Assembly: GCF_024281235.1 (NCBI RefSeq)
Contig: NZ_JAHWXY010000001.1
Location: 496,001 to 560,000, forward strand
Direction of reading: 5' to 3'
DNA: 64,000 nucleotides
Origin: Shinella daejeonensis
GTDB taxonomy: Bacteria > Pseudomonadota > Alphaproteobacteria > Rhizobiales > Rhizobiaceae
Position numbers and translations under genes: made by a program. Positions 26,691-35,373 of this stretch are shown here, piece after piece. Under the pieces are notes generated by a model, which had not been told where the DNA came from, made no database searches, and saw only the letters and a list, made by a program, of their open reading frames with translations. Position 1 is the stretch's first letter. Each line of letters starts with the position of its first letter.

Positions 26691-27641
26691 TCAGAACTGG
26701 TAGCGGCGGATACGCCGCTGCACGACGAAGAGATAGAAGGCGACGCCGGCGAGGATGATCAGGAACATCACCGTGGCGATGGTCGCGCCCATCGAGCGGT
26801 CGCCGAGCTGGAGCTGGAAGCCGAAGAAGGTGCGATAGAGCAGCGTGCCGAGGATGTCGGTCGACTTGTCCGGCCCGGCAAGCGCGCCCTGCACGGTGTA
26901 GACGAGGTCGAAGGCGTTGAAATTGCCGACGAAGGTCAGGATCGAGATGATGCCGATGGCCGGCAGGACCAGCGGCAGCTTGATCTTCCAGAACTGGCTC
27001 CAGCCGGTGACGCCGTCGCATTCGGCCGCCTCGATCACCTCGTCGGGAATGTTGAGCAATGCGGCATAGATCAGCATCATCGGAATGCCCACATATTGCC
27101 ACACGGAGATCAGCGACACGGCGATCAGCGCCGAATCCGGCTTGCCGAGCCAGGGGGAAAACAATGATTTCAGCCCGACCAGATCCATCAGATAGGGCGA
27201 GACGCCCCAGATCGGCGAGAGGATCAGCTTCCAGATGAAACCGACGATCACGAAGGACAGGAGCGTCGGCAGGAAGATCGCGGTGCGGTAGACGGCGGAA
27301 AACCGCAGCTTCGGTGTCGACAGCATGGCGGCGAGCGCCACGCCGATCGGGTTCTGCACCAGCATGTGGATGGCGAAGAAGATGAAGTTGTTCTTCAGCG
27401 CATTCCAGAAGTCCGCAGCCCAGCGGGCATCCCCGAACAGCACCTTGAAGTTGCCCAGGCCGACGAAGGTCGACTGGCCGTCCACCGTATTGAACAGCGA
27501 CAGGCGCAGCGTCTCGACGAGCGGCAGGATCATCACCGCCGTATAGACGAGAACGGCCGGCAGCAGGAACACCGCGATATGCCAGCGGCGAGGCCGTCTC
27601 GCCACGCCGGCTGCATCCTGAAAGAGGGTTGCGTCGCTCAT
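26691..27641 (-). CDS. Sugar ABC transporter permease, MalF/UgpA-like
   Basis: This 316-residue inner-membrane permease pairs with the MalG-like subunit. The first membrane segment is HIAVFLLPAVLVYTAVMIL, and the EAA loop EAAECDGVTGWSQFWKIKLPLVLPA is present at about residues 215-240. The ATG at 27641 (MSDATLFQ) is preferred; the frame extends 23 codons further but runs into a 13-bp tandem duplication with no coding character. It is separated from the binding-protein gene by 221 bp carrying a strong hairpin. Confidence 0.92.
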   Translation of the reverse strand: MSDATLFQDAAGVARRPRRWHIAVFLLPAVLVYTAVMILPLVETLRLSLFNTVDGQSTFVGLGNFKVLFGDARWAADFWNALKNNFIFFAIHMLVQNPIGVALAAMLSTPKLRFSAVYRTAIFLPTLLSFVIVGFIWKLILSPIWGVSPYLMDLVGLKSLFSPWLGKPDSALIAVSLISVWQYVGIPMMLIYAALLNIPDEVIEAAECDGVTGWSQFWKIKLPLVLPAIGIISILTFVGNFNAFDLVYTVQGALAGPDKSTDILGTLLYRTFFGFQLQLGDRSMGATIATVMFLIILAGVAFYLFVVQRRIRRYQF

Positions 27642-27792
27642 GGCCCTGCTTGCTCCGTCCGGTCCATCAATGCCTGCCGTTCCTGCCTGTCGCCCATGCC
27701 TGTCGCCCATGGCAACGCGCGCGGTACGCGCGGCCCGCGACCGTCCATGCGAACCTCGGCCTGCAAGATTATGCCGGGGCGGCCGCTTCAGC

Positions 27793-27815
27793 CCTCCTCC
27801 CCGGCGGGGAGGAGG
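27793..27815. terminator. Hairpin between binding-protein and permease genes (attenuator/stabiliser)
   Basis: CCTCCTCCCC-GGC-GGGGAGGAGG forms a perfect 10-bp stem in the 221-bp gap after the solute-binding protein stop. There is no strong T-tract. Such hairpins commonly protect binding-protein mRNA and lower the permease level. The rest of the gap contains the 13-bp tandem GCCTGTCGCCCAT (27685-27710) and no gene. Confidence 0.6.
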
Positions 27816-27862
27816 ATGACAGGCGAAGGAAGCGCCTGCCGAAAGACGGCAAGGAGCTTGCC

Positions 27863-29122
27863 TTACTCAGCCGGCTTGTACCAGCTGTCGAGTCCGTCCT
27901 GGAGCTTCTTGGCCGCCTCTTCCGGCGTATCGATGCCGTTGATGACGTTGGCCGATTCCGTCCAGGTCTCGTTTTCCAGATTCGGCGTTCCGCGCGACAG
28001 GATCTGGTAGGTCGAACGGATCGTCGGCTGGCACTTTTCACGCCAGGAGACGAACTCCTGCGCCAGCGGATCCTCCATCTTCACCGCCGTCGAGTTCAGG
28101 CTGAAGAAGCCCGGCAGCGAATTGGCGTAGATGTCGGCGAATTCCGGCGACGCCACGAAGGACAGGAACGTCTTCGCCGCATCCGCATTGGCGCTCTTGG
28201 CGTTGAGGCCGATGCCGATATCGTTGTGGTCGGAGATATAGCAGGTGTCGCCCGCCGTCTTCACCGGCGGCGGGAATGCGCCCATGTTGAACTGGGCCTG
28301 GGTATTGAACAGGCCGATTTCCCAGGATCCGGCCGGGAAGATCGCCGCGCGGCCGAGCGAGAACAGGTTCTGGCTGTCGGGATAGGTCTGCGCCTCGAAG
28401 CCATCGCCGAGATAGTCCTTCCACTTGGCGAGAACGCGGAACGGCTCGACCCAGCCCTCATCCGTCAGCTTCTGCGTGCCGGCGATCAGCGCCTTGCGGC
28501 CCTCCTCGCCCTTCCAGTAGGTCGGGCCGATATTCTGGTAACCCATGGTCGCGGCTTCCCAGAGGTCCTTGGTGCCCATGGCCATCGGGATGTAATTGCC
28601 GTCGGCCTTGATCTTGTCGAGAAGCGCGAAGAACTCGTCTTCCGTCGCCGGCGGCGCAAGTCCCAGTTCGTCGAAGATGTCCTTGTTGTAGATGAAGCCG
28701 TGAATGACCGAGGCCATCGGCACGCAGAAGGTGGTCGCGCCATCGTCCGTCGTCCAGGCGGACCGGGCGACATCGGAGAAGTTCTCCATGCCCGGCAGAT
28801 CGTTGAGGCTGGTCAGATGCCCCTTGTTGTAGAGTTCCAGAGAGGCGTCGAAGGGGCGGCAGGTGATGAGGTCGCCCGCCGACCCCGCGTCGAGCTTGGC
28901 GTTCAGGGCGGCGTTATACTCGGTCGGAGCCGATGGCGAGAACACCACCTTGATGCCCGGGTTCTTCGCCTCGAAGGCCGGAATGATCTTCTCCTGCCAG
29001 ATGGAAAGGTCGTCGTTGCGCCAGCTTTCGACGGTCAGCGTCACGTCCTCGGCCTGCGCCGCTCCGGCCATGGCGAGAACGCTCGTGGCAAGAAGCAGGC
29101 CCCTGATTGTGCTGCGTGTCAT
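27863..29122 (-). CDS. Sugar ABC transporter periplasmic binding protein
   Basis: This 419-residue family 1 carbohydrate-binding protein has a signal peptide cut after about residue 24 (MAGAAQAEDV). The mature start VTLTVESWRNDDLSIWQEKIIPAFE and the later GSWEIGLFN segment are typical of MalE/UgpB-like proteins. It lies 43 bp downstream of murQ and upstream of the two permeases. Given murQ, nagA and the kinase in the divergent operon, the ligand is probably an amino sugar or a cell-wall-derived saccharide; this is inferred from context. Confidence 0.92.
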   Translation of the reverse strand: MTRSTIRGLLLATSVLAMAGAAQAEDVTLTVESWRNDDLSIWQEKIIPAFEAKNPGIKVVFSPSAPTEYNAALNAKLDAGSAGDLITCRPFDASLELYNKGHLTSLNDLPGMENFSDVARSAWTTDDGATTFCVPMASVIHGFIYNKDIFDELGLAPPATEDEFFALLDKIKADGNYIPMAMGTKDLWEAATMGYQNIGPTYWKGEEGRKALIAGTQKLTDEGWVEPFRVLAKWKDYLGDGFEAQTYPDSQNLFSLGRAAIFPAGSWEIGLFNTQAQFNMGAFPPPVKTAGDTCYISDHNDIGIGLNAKSANADAAKTFLSFVASPEFADIYANSLPGFFSLNSTAVKMEDPLAQEFVSWREKCQPTIRSTYQILSRGTPNLENETWTESANVINGIDTPEEAAKKLQDGLDSWYKPAE

Positions 29123-29165
29123 GTCTTTCTCCCCTTTTTTGCGCGCATGCGCGATCGAGTTCGTC

Positions 29166-30059
29166 CTATCCGAATGTTTCGAGGGCCCGGCGCAAGCTCT
29201 GCCCCGACCGTTCGAGCGCCGCCGCCGCAGCGCGCGAATCCGCCGCACCCGCCGCCAGCAGCACCGCCGTCTTGACCGAACCGCCGGAGCGCGCAAGCAG
29301 GCGTTCCGCCTCGTCGAAATCGACGCCGGCGATATCGGAGACGATGCGCGCCGCCCGCCCCCTCAGCTTGATATTATCCGCCTTGAGATTGACCATATGC
29401 CCGTCATGGACATGGCCGAGATGAATGCCGACAAGCGTGGAAAACAGATTGAGGGCGATCTTCTGCGCCGTGCCCGCCCCCATGCGCGTCGAGCCGGAAA
29501 CCACCTCCGGCGGCGTCGCCAGCACAATGGACGCGTCCGCGCCCGAAAACAGCGGCGCGCCGGGGTTATTGGCAAGCGCCACAAGACGCGCGCCTCTTGC
29601 CCGGCCATATTCGGCGACCGCCACCGCATAGGGTGTCGAACCGCTGGCCGAGACGACGACAACGCAATCCTTCGCGCCGATCGCCGCCGCTTCGGCGTCC
29701 GCCGCCCCTTGCGCCCGATCGTCCTCGAAGCCGCCGGCCAGATCCTCAAGGCTCGCCATGCCGCCAGCAAGCAGGATAACGATACGTTCGCGCGCGATAC
29801 CATAGGTCCCGGGAAGCTCAAGCGCATCCGCCATTGCCATCAGGCCCGAACTGCCGGCGCCGGCATAGACGAGGCGCCCGCCCGCCGAAAGCGCGTCCGC
29901 CGCAAGCCGCGCAGCCGTCGCGATATCCGCAAGGGCTGCATCGACCACCGCCGCGGCCGCCTTCTGGGCGTCTGCCAGCACCTTCAGCACGTCGACCGGG
30001 CGAAGCTCGTCCAGTCCCGCCGCGCTCCGGTGCCTGCCCTCGGTCTCGCCTGTGGCCAT
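29166..30059 (-). CDS. murQ: N-acetylmuramic acid 6-phosphate etherase
   Basis: This 297-residue SIS-domain lyase splits the D-lactyl ether of MurNAc-6-phosphate to give GlcNAc-6-phosphate in the cytoplasm. It shows GRLVYAGAGSSGLMAMADALEL (about residues 61-82), the family signature STRMGAGTAQKIALNLFSTL (about 194-213) and VNLKADNIKLRGRAARIV. Glu in DALE and Glu in FEDD line up, from memory of the family, with the two catalytic glutamates of E. coli MurQ. It is the first gene of the transporter operon, divergent from the kinase-nagA operon. Its product is the substrate of NagA encoded nearby. Confidence 0.9.
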   Translation of the reverse strand: MATGETEGRHRSAAGLDELRPVDVLKVLADAQKAAAAVVDAALADIATAARLAADALSAGGRLVYAGAGSSGLMAMADALELPGTYGIARERIVILLAGGMASLEDLAGGFEDDRAQGAADAEAAAIGAKDCVVVVSASGSTPYAVAVAEYGRARGARLVALANNPGAPLFSGADASIVLATPPEVVSGSTRMGAGTAQKIALNLFSTLVGIHLGHVHDGHMVNLKADNIKLRGRAARIVSDIAGVDFDEAERLLARSGGSVKTAVLLAAGAADSRAAAAALERSGQSLRRALETFG

Positions 30060-30082
30060 CCTCGCTCCTCCTTGGATAAATT

Positions 30083-30102
30083 AATGCCAAAAAAAGACCA
30101 AT
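30083..30102 (-). promoter_or_regulatory. Direct-repeat operator facing murQ
   Basis: The minus strand reads ATTGGTCTTTTTTTGGCATT, two TTGGY half-sites 11 bp apart, 24 bp upstream of the murQ start. It matches the kinase-side site at 17 of 20 positions in opposite orientation. The GntR-family regulator of this locus is the expected ligand. Confidence 0.6.
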
Positions 30103-30214
30103 TGTCTACCGCAAATTAACTTTCGGTTTCATTTTCCCAATACGAAATATTTTAATCTTTATTAATCAACAGGCTACGGTTCGCCCGCATTGCCCGTCAG
30201 CTTTCCTCTTGGTT

Positions 30215-30234
30215 ATTGGTATTTTTTTGGTATC
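30215..30234 (+). promoter_or_regulatory. Direct-repeat operator facing the kinase-gntR-nagA operon
   Basis: The plus strand reads ATTGGTATTTTTTTGGTATC, two perfect TTGGTAT copies with an 11-bp period, 20 bp upstream of the kinase start. TGGTAT-type half-sites are, as I recall, used by some GntR/HutC-type amino-sugar regulators. Between the two operators lies an AT-rich stretch (30103-30200) fit for two divergent promoters. Confidence 0.6.
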
Positions 30235-30253
30235 GTCAGCGCCGGAGGTTCTC

Positions 30254-31159
30254 ATGGCTCATCACATCCTCGGCATCGATGGTGGCGGCACCAGTTGCCG
30301 CGCGGCGGTCGCCGACCGGCAAGGCGTCGTCCTCGGGCGCGGGCGCAGTGGTGCGGCCAATATCCTGACGGACCCCAACAGCGCCATCGTCTCCATCACC
30401 GAGGCCGCACGCGCCGCCTTCCGCGACGCCGGGCTCGACGAGGACGGCGTCGCCGACGCCTCGGCCTTCCTCGGCCTTGCCGGGACCAATGTCGGCGACC
30501 TGACCCGATATGTGCGCGACCGGCTGCCCTTCCGGCATACGGATATCGATTCCGACGGCCTGATCGCCTTGCAGGGCGCACTCGGCGATGGCGACGGAGC
30601 CGTGGCGATCCTCGGCACCGGCTCCATCTATATGGGCCGCCTCAAGGGCGTCACCCGTTATGTTGGCGGCTGGGGTTTCGTCGTCGGCGATCTCGGCGGC
30701 GGCGCGCGGCTTGGTCATGCCCTGTTGCAGGAAGCGCTGCTGGCCCATGATCGCGTCCATCCGCCAGGCAGCGCGACCGAAGCCGTACTTGCGGAATTCC
30801 GGCACGATCCGCGCCACATCGTCGAATTCGCCCGCCTGTCGAAGCCCGGCGATTTCGGCCGCTTCGCGCCGCTGGTCTTCGAGCACGCCGGAAAGGGCGA
30901 CGCCTGCGCGCTCGCCCTCATCGAGGCGGCTGCCGCAGCGGTCAACGAATCGCTCGACGCCATCGCGACGCTGAGCGGCGCGCCGCGTCTCTGCCTGCTC
31001 GGCGGCCTCGCGCCGCTCTATCCGCCATGGCTTGCACAACGGCATCGGTCGATCCTTGTCGAGCCCGAAGCCGATGCGTTGGCCGGCGCCGTGGCGCTGG
31101 CCGCCAGCCACCTCCGCGACCGGATGGGGAAGCAGGCCAGGACGGGGGAACAGGCATGA
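30254..31159 (+). CDS. BadF/BadG-family sugar kinase, probable N-acetylglucosamine (or MurNAc) kinase
   Basis: This 301-residue ASKHA-fold kinase has the phosphate-1 motif GIDGGGTSCRAAV at residues 6-18, ILGTGSIYMG around 117 and GDLGGGARLGHALL around 140, as in human NAGK-like and BadF-type kinases. The ATG at 30254 follows GGAGG. It probably phosphorylates an imported amino sugar at O6, feeding MurQ or NagA. Whether the substrate is GlcNAc, MurNAc or glucosamine cannot be decided. It overlaps the GntR gene by 4 bp. Confidence 0.85.
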   Translation: MAHHILGIDGGGTSCRAAVADRQGVVLGRGRSGAANILTDPNSAIVSITEAARAAFRDAGLDEDGVADASAFLGLAGTNVGDLTRYVRDRLPFRHTDIDSDGLIALQGALGDGDGAVAILGTGSIYMGRLKGVTRYVGGWGFVVGDLGGGARLGHALLQEALLAHDRVHPPGSATEAVLAEFRHDPRHIVEFARLSKPGDFGRFAPLVFEHAGKGDACALALIEAAAAAVNESLDAIATLSGAPRLCLLGGLAPLYPPWLAQRHRSILVEPEADALAGAVALAASHLRDRMGKQARTGEQA

Positions 31160-31920
31160 CCGGGACGCTCGCGGCGATCCTCTCGCCGCAAAGCCTTCAG
31201 GCCGGCGGCCCCGGGCCGCTCTATCTCAAGCTGCGCCAGGCGCTGGAAGATGCGATCAGTTCCGGAAAGCTCAATCATGGCGACGCCCTGCCACCCGAAC
31301 GCGATCTCGCCGGCTATGCCAATATCAGCCGCGTCACGGTACGCAAGGCTGTCGACGACCTTGTGAAGGACGGACTGCTGGTGCGCCGCCAGGGGTCGGG
31401 GACCTTCGTCGTCAAGCCGGTGGCCAAGGTGGAGCAATCCCTCTCGCGTCTCACTTCCTTCACCGAGGACATGGCGCGACGCGGCCTTGCCACCCGCGCG
31501 CGCTGGCTCGACCGCGACCTCTGCCATCCCTCCCCGGACGAGATGATGATGCTCGGCCTGCCGGCGGACGCGCTGGTCGCCCGGCTGGGGCGCCTGCGCA
31601 TCGCCGGCGACATGCCGCTCGCCATCGAACGCGCCTGTATCTCCGCGGAATTCCTGCCCGACCCGCTGGAGGTGACGGGTTCGCTCTATGCGACGCTGGA
31701 GCGCCGTGGCTGCCGGCCGGTACGCGCCGTCCAGCGCATCTCCGCCTACAACATGAAGGACCCCGACGCCTCCATCCTGGATGTTCCGGTCGGCGCGGCC
31801 GGTCTGTCCATCGAACGGGTCTCCTACCTTCGTTCCGGCCGGGTGGTGGAGTTCACCCGTTCGGTCTACCGTGGCGACGCCTACGACTTCGTCGCCGAAC
31901 TGACGCTCTCCGGCCCGTGA
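31156..31920 (+). CDS. GntR-family regulator, HutC/NagR subfamily
   Basis: This 254-residue regulator has an N-terminal winged helix (PLYLKLRQALEDAISSGKLNHGDALPPERDL, then SRVTVRKAVDDLVKDGLLVRRQGSGTFV) and a C-terminal UTRA effector domain (from about residue 95, with LPADALVARLGRLRIAGDMPLAIE and VEFTRSVYRGDAYDF). UTRA domains commonly bind sugar phosphates such as GlcN-6-P or GlcNAc-6-P. It is encoded inside the operon it most likely controls, through the mirrored repeats at 30083 and 30215. Confidence 0.93.
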   Translation: MTGTLAAILSPQSLQAGGPGPLYLKLRQALEDAISSGKLNHGDALPPERDLAGYANISRVTVRKAVDDLVKDGLLVRRQGSGTFVVKPVAKVEQSLSRLTSFTEDMARRGLATRARWLDRDLCHPSPDEMMMLGLPADALVARLGRLRIAGDMPLAIERACISAEFLPDPLEVTGSLYATLERRGCRPVRAVQRISAYNMKDPDASILDVPVGAAGLSIERVSYLRSGRVVEFTRSVYRGDAYDFVAELTLSGP

Positions 31921-31957
31921 CGGCCAACGGACGCCGCCAACCGACGAAAGGCAAATC

Positions 31958-32980
31958 ATGCAGACCGATATGCGCCGTGAAATCGATGAGATTCCCGAGG
32001 CGGCCGCCCGCTTGCTGGCCAATGCCTCGGATGCCATCGCCGGCACCGGCCGCGCATTACGCAGGCATGACCCGCGCTTCCTGGTCACCGTGGCGCGCGG
32101 ATCGTCCGATCATGCCGCCCTCTTCCTGAGATACGCCATCGCGCTGACCGCCGGCCGGCCGGTCGCCGCGCTCGGCCCGTCGCTTGCGTCCATTTACGGC
32201 GCCCCCCTGAAACTGGAGGGCGGCGCGGCGATCGCCATCTCGCAATCCGGGAAAAGCCCGGACATCGTCGCCCTGGCCGAAAGCGCCACGGCGGGCGGCG
32301 CGCTTTCCATCGCGCTCACCAATACGCTCCCCTCGCCGCTTTCGAGCGCCTGCACCCACGCGCTCGACCTGAACGCCGGACCGGAGATCAGCGTCGCGGC
32401 GACCAAGTCCTATGTGAACTCCATCGTCGCCGGTCTCGCCATCCTGGCGGAATGGACCGGCGACAGCGCGCTGACGCGCGCCGTCGCAGCGCTTCCCGAT
32501 CACCTTGCCCGCGCCGTCGCGCTCGACTGGAGCAACCTGTCCGAGGGACTGGCCGGCGCGCAATCGCTCTATGTCCTCGGGCGCGGGCCGGCGCTCGCCA
32601 TCGCCAGCGAGGCGGCGCTGAAGTTCAAGGAAACCTGCGGCATGCACGCCGAGGCCTATTCGTCGGCGGAGGTGCTGCATGGCCCGGTCGCGCTGGTCGG
32701 CCCCGCTTTTCCGGTCATCGCCCTTGCCGCGCGCGACGCCGCCGAGGCTTCGGTGCGCGCCATGGCCGACGAGATCGCCGGACGCGGCGCCTTCGCCTGC
32801 GTCACCGCCGATGGCGCAAAACGCGCAGCCGGCCTGCCTTACGTGGCGACCGGCCACCCGCTCACCGACGCGCTGGCCCTGATCGTTCCCTTCTACGGCT
32901 TCGTGGAATCCTGGTCGCGCAGCCGCGGCCTTGATCCCGACAAGCCGGTCAATCTCAAGAAAGTGACGGAAACCCGATGA
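31958..32980 (+). CDS. SIS-domain glucosamine-6-phosphate deaminase/isomerase (NagB-II/GlmS-C-like)
   Basis: This 340-residue protein has two SIS domains equal to the isomerase half of GlmS but lacks the glutaminase domain. Visible are VTVARGSSDHAALFLRYA, AIAISQSGKSPDIV (sugar-phosphate loop, about residue 88), AATKSYVNSI and the second-domain LGRGPALAIASEAALKFKETC with AEAYSSAEVLHGP. The expected reaction is GlcN-6-P to fructose-6-P plus ammonia. Position before nagA with a 4-bp overlap fits the step after deacetylation. Confidence 0.88.
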   Translation: MQTDMRREIDEIPEAAARLLANASDAIAGTGRALRRHDPRFLVTVARGSSDHAALFLRYAIALTAGRPVAALGPSLASIYGAPLKLEGGAAIAISQSGKSPDIVALAESATAGGALSIALTNTLPSPLSSACTHALDLNAGPEISVAATKSYVNSIVAGLAILAEWTGDSALTRAVAALPDHLARAVALDWSNLSEGLAGAQSLYVLGRGPALAIASEAALKFKETCGMHAEAYSSAEVLHGPVALVGPAFPVIALAARDAAEASVRAMADEIAGRGAFACVTADGAKRAAGLPYVATGHPLTDALALIVPFYGFVESWSRSRGLDPDKPVNLKKVTETR

Positions 32981-34137
32981 ACGCCCTAACCGCCATTACC
33001 GGAGCCCGGATCTTCGACGGCGACCTCTGGCACGACGACAGCGCCCTCCTGTTCGAAGACGGCAGGATCGCCGGCATCGTCGGCGAGCGTGAGGTGCCGG
33101 CGGCCGCCCGGACGGTGGCCATGGCCGGGCTTTCGCTCGTTCCCGGCTTCATCGATCTCCAGGTCAACGGCGGCGGCGGCGTGCTGCTCAACGAGCGCCC
33201 CGACATCGACGGCATCCGCGCCATTTGCGCCGCCCATGCCCGCTTCGGCACCACGGCGCTGTTGCCGACGCTGATCACCGACACGCCCGACGTCACCGAA
33301 GCCGCCATCGACGCCGGCGTGAAGGCCCGTCGCTCCGGCGTCCCGGGCTTTCTCGGGCTTCATCTGGAAGGGCCGCATCTGTCGCTTGCCCGCAAGGGAG
33401 CCCATGATCCGCAATTCATCCGGCCGATGGAGCAGGCCGATCTCGACCGGACCGTCGCCGCCTGCGCGCAACTCGATGTTCTGCTCATGACGCTTGCACC
33501 CGAAAACGTCACCAATGAACAGATCGCCGCTCTGGCCGCCGCCGGCGTCATCGTCAGCCTCGGCCATTCGGACACCGGCTACGCCACCGCCGCCGCGGCG
33601 ATCGAGGCCGGCGCGCGGATGGCGACCCATCTTTTCAACGCCATGAGCCCGCTTTCCCATCGCGAGCCCGGACTGGTCGGCGCGGTGCTGGATCTCGGCC
33701 ATGTCCATGCCGGCCTGATCGCCGACGGATATCATGTCGATCCCGCCGCCATCGGCGTGGCGCTGCGCGCCAAGCGCGGGCCCGGCCGCATCTTCCTCGT
33801 CACCGACGCCATGGCGCCGCTCGGTACCGACATGACCGGCTTCCGCCTTAACGGCCGCGAAATCTTCCGCAAGGACGGGCGGCTGACGCTTGCCGACGGA
33901 ACGCTCGCCGGCGCGGATACCGACATGATGGCCTGCGTGCGCTTCATGCACCGGCACGTCGGTCTCGATCTCGACGAAGCCTTGCGCATGGCCTCGCTCT
34001 ATCCCGCCGAAGCCATCGGCATGACCGGCCGCAAGGGACGGCTGACCCATGGTCACGACGCCGATTTCGCCGCGCTGGATGCAAGCCTCTCGGTCGCCGC
34101 CACCTGGATCGGCGGCAGGCCTGCCTTCGCCGCATGA
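32977..34137 (+). CDS. nagA: N-acetylglucosamine-6-phosphate deacetylase
   Basis: This 386-residue amidohydrolase removes acetate from GlcNAc-6-P. The metal ligands are visible in HLEGPHLS (Glu near 130), LGHSDTGY (His) and ATHLFNAMSPLSHREPG (His), with the catalytic Asp in LVTDAMAPLG near 272. It ends with AALDASLSVAATWIGG, typical of this family. Its product goes to the SIS isomerase encoded just before it. Full length, no defects. Confidence 0.95.
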   Translation: MNALTAITGARIFDGDLWHDDSALLFEDGRIAGIVGEREVPAAARTVAMAGLSLVPGFIDLQVNGGGGVLLNERPDIDGIRAICAAHARFGTTALLPTLITDTPDVTEAAIDAGVKARRSGVPGFLGLHLEGPHLSLARKGAHDPQFIRPMEQADLDRTVAACAQLDVLLMTLAPENVTNEQIAALAAAGVIVSLGHSDTGYATAAAAIEAGARMATHLFNAMSPLSHREPGLVGAVLDLGHVHAGLIADGYHVDPAAIGVALRAKRGPGRIFLVTDAMAPLGTDMTGFRLNGREIFRKDGRLTLADGTLAGADTDMMACVRFMHRHVGLDLDEALRMASLYPAEAIGMTGRKGRLTHGHDADFAALDASLSVAATWIGGRPAFAA

Positions 34138-34254
34138 GACCCGCGACCGCTACCACGCGCCTTGCGAGGCGTGGTGGAATCGGCTCTACCCTTGTCCGTG
34201 ACCGCCGCCGGAATCCGGCGCAGACGGCTCTCAACCCTTGCCCCGGAGTGGCGG

Positions 34255-35310
34255 ATGCAACTGATTTTCGATGGCCATAACGATGTTCTTTCAAGGCTTT
34301 GGGATCATGCGCGCGAAGGCGCGGACCCGGTTGCCGAATTCGTCGAGGGAACCGGCAAGGGCCATATCGACGCGCCGCGCGCGCGCAAGGGCGGGCTTGC
34401 CGGCGGCTTCTGCGCCATCTATGTCGCGACCCCCGGCGGCTATCCGCCCCGCGTCGTCGACGAGAACGGCCATTATGACATTCCCATGGTCGGGCCGCTG
34501 GATCAGGCCGCAGCCCTCGACACGGCGCTGGAAATGGCCGCCATCGCCTTCCGGCTGGAACGCGCCGGGGCGCTCTCGATCTGCCGTTCGACCGCCGAGA
34601 TCCGCGCCGCGATGGCGGCCGGCCGCTTTGCCGCCGTGCTCCACATCGAAGGCTGCGAGCCGCTTTCCGACAATCTCGCCACGCTGGAAACGCTTCATGC
34701 CGCCGGGTTGCGCTCGCTCGGACCGGTCTGGAGCCGGCACAACCGGTTCGGCCACGGCGTGCCCTTCGCCTTTCCCTCCTCGCCCGACACCGGCCCCGGC
34801 CTCACCGACGCCGGTTTCGAACTGGTCAGGGCCTGCGACCGGCTGGGCGTGATGATCGACCTTTCCCATATCACCGAACAGGGCTTCTGGGATGTGGCCC
34901 GGACCAGCACCGCGCCGCTCGTCGCCACCCATTCCAACGCCCATGCCCTGACGCCGATCTCGCGCAACCTCACCGACCGGCAACTCGACGCCATCCGCGA
35001 ACGCAAGGGCGTCGCCGGCCTCAACTACGCCACCACCATGTTGCGTCCCGACGGTCTCGAAAACGCCGACACGCCGCTTTCCGACATGGTGCGCCACATC
35101 GACTATATGGTCGAACGGATGGGCATCGATTGCGTGGCGATCGGTTCCGACTTCGACGGCGCGACGATCCCGGCGGCAATCGGCGACGCGGCGGGCAATC
35201 AGGCGCTCGTCCAGGCGCTTGCCGCTGCCGGATATGACGAGCAGGATCTGGCGAAACTGTGCCGCGAAAACTGGCTGCGTCTTCTGGGAACCGTCTGGCG
35301 CGAGACCTGA
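34255..35310 (+). CDS. Membrane dipeptidase-type (M19) peptidase
   Basis: This 351-residue zinc dipeptidase of the renal dipeptidase family shows FDGHNDVLSRLW (His, Asp), LHIEGCEPL (bridging Glu), DLSHITEQGFWDV, ATHSNAHALTPISRNLTDRQL (His) and AIGSDFDGA. The ATG at 34255 is preferred, preceded by GGAGTGGCGG; the upstream extension lacks a ribosome site. It lies 117 bp after nagA on the same strand and may be co-transcribed. M19 enzymes tolerate D-residues at the second position, so trimming of muropeptide dipeptides such as L-Ala-D-Glu would fit the cluster; inference. Confidence 0.9.
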   Translation: MQLIFDGHNDVLSRLWDHAREGADPVAEFVEGTGKGHIDAPRARKGGLAGGFCAIYVATPGGYPPRVVDENGHYDIPMVGPLDQAAALDTALEMAAIAFRLERAGALSICRSTAEIRAAMAAGRFAAVLHIEGCEPLSDNLATLETLHAAGLRSLGPVWSRHNRFGHGVPFAFPSSPDTGPGLTDAGFELVRACDRLGVMIDLSHITEQGFWDVARTSTAPLVATHSNAHALTPISRNLTDRQLDAIRERKGVAGLNYATTMLRPDGLENADTPLSDMVRHIDYMVERMGIDCVAIGSDFDGATIPAAIGDAAGNQALVQALAAAGYDEQDLAKLCRENWLRLLGTVWRET

Positions 35311-35373
35311 ACCGGATCCCCGCGCGGTTTTGTTGAATGCTCAAGGCCCTGGCAAGCGAACAAGGAGATCCGC

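Noticed and set aside
27642-27710. N-terminal extension of the MalF-like permease
   Set aside because: It consists of a 13-bp tandem duplication and following DNA without coding character; MSDATLFQ at 27641 is a normal start.
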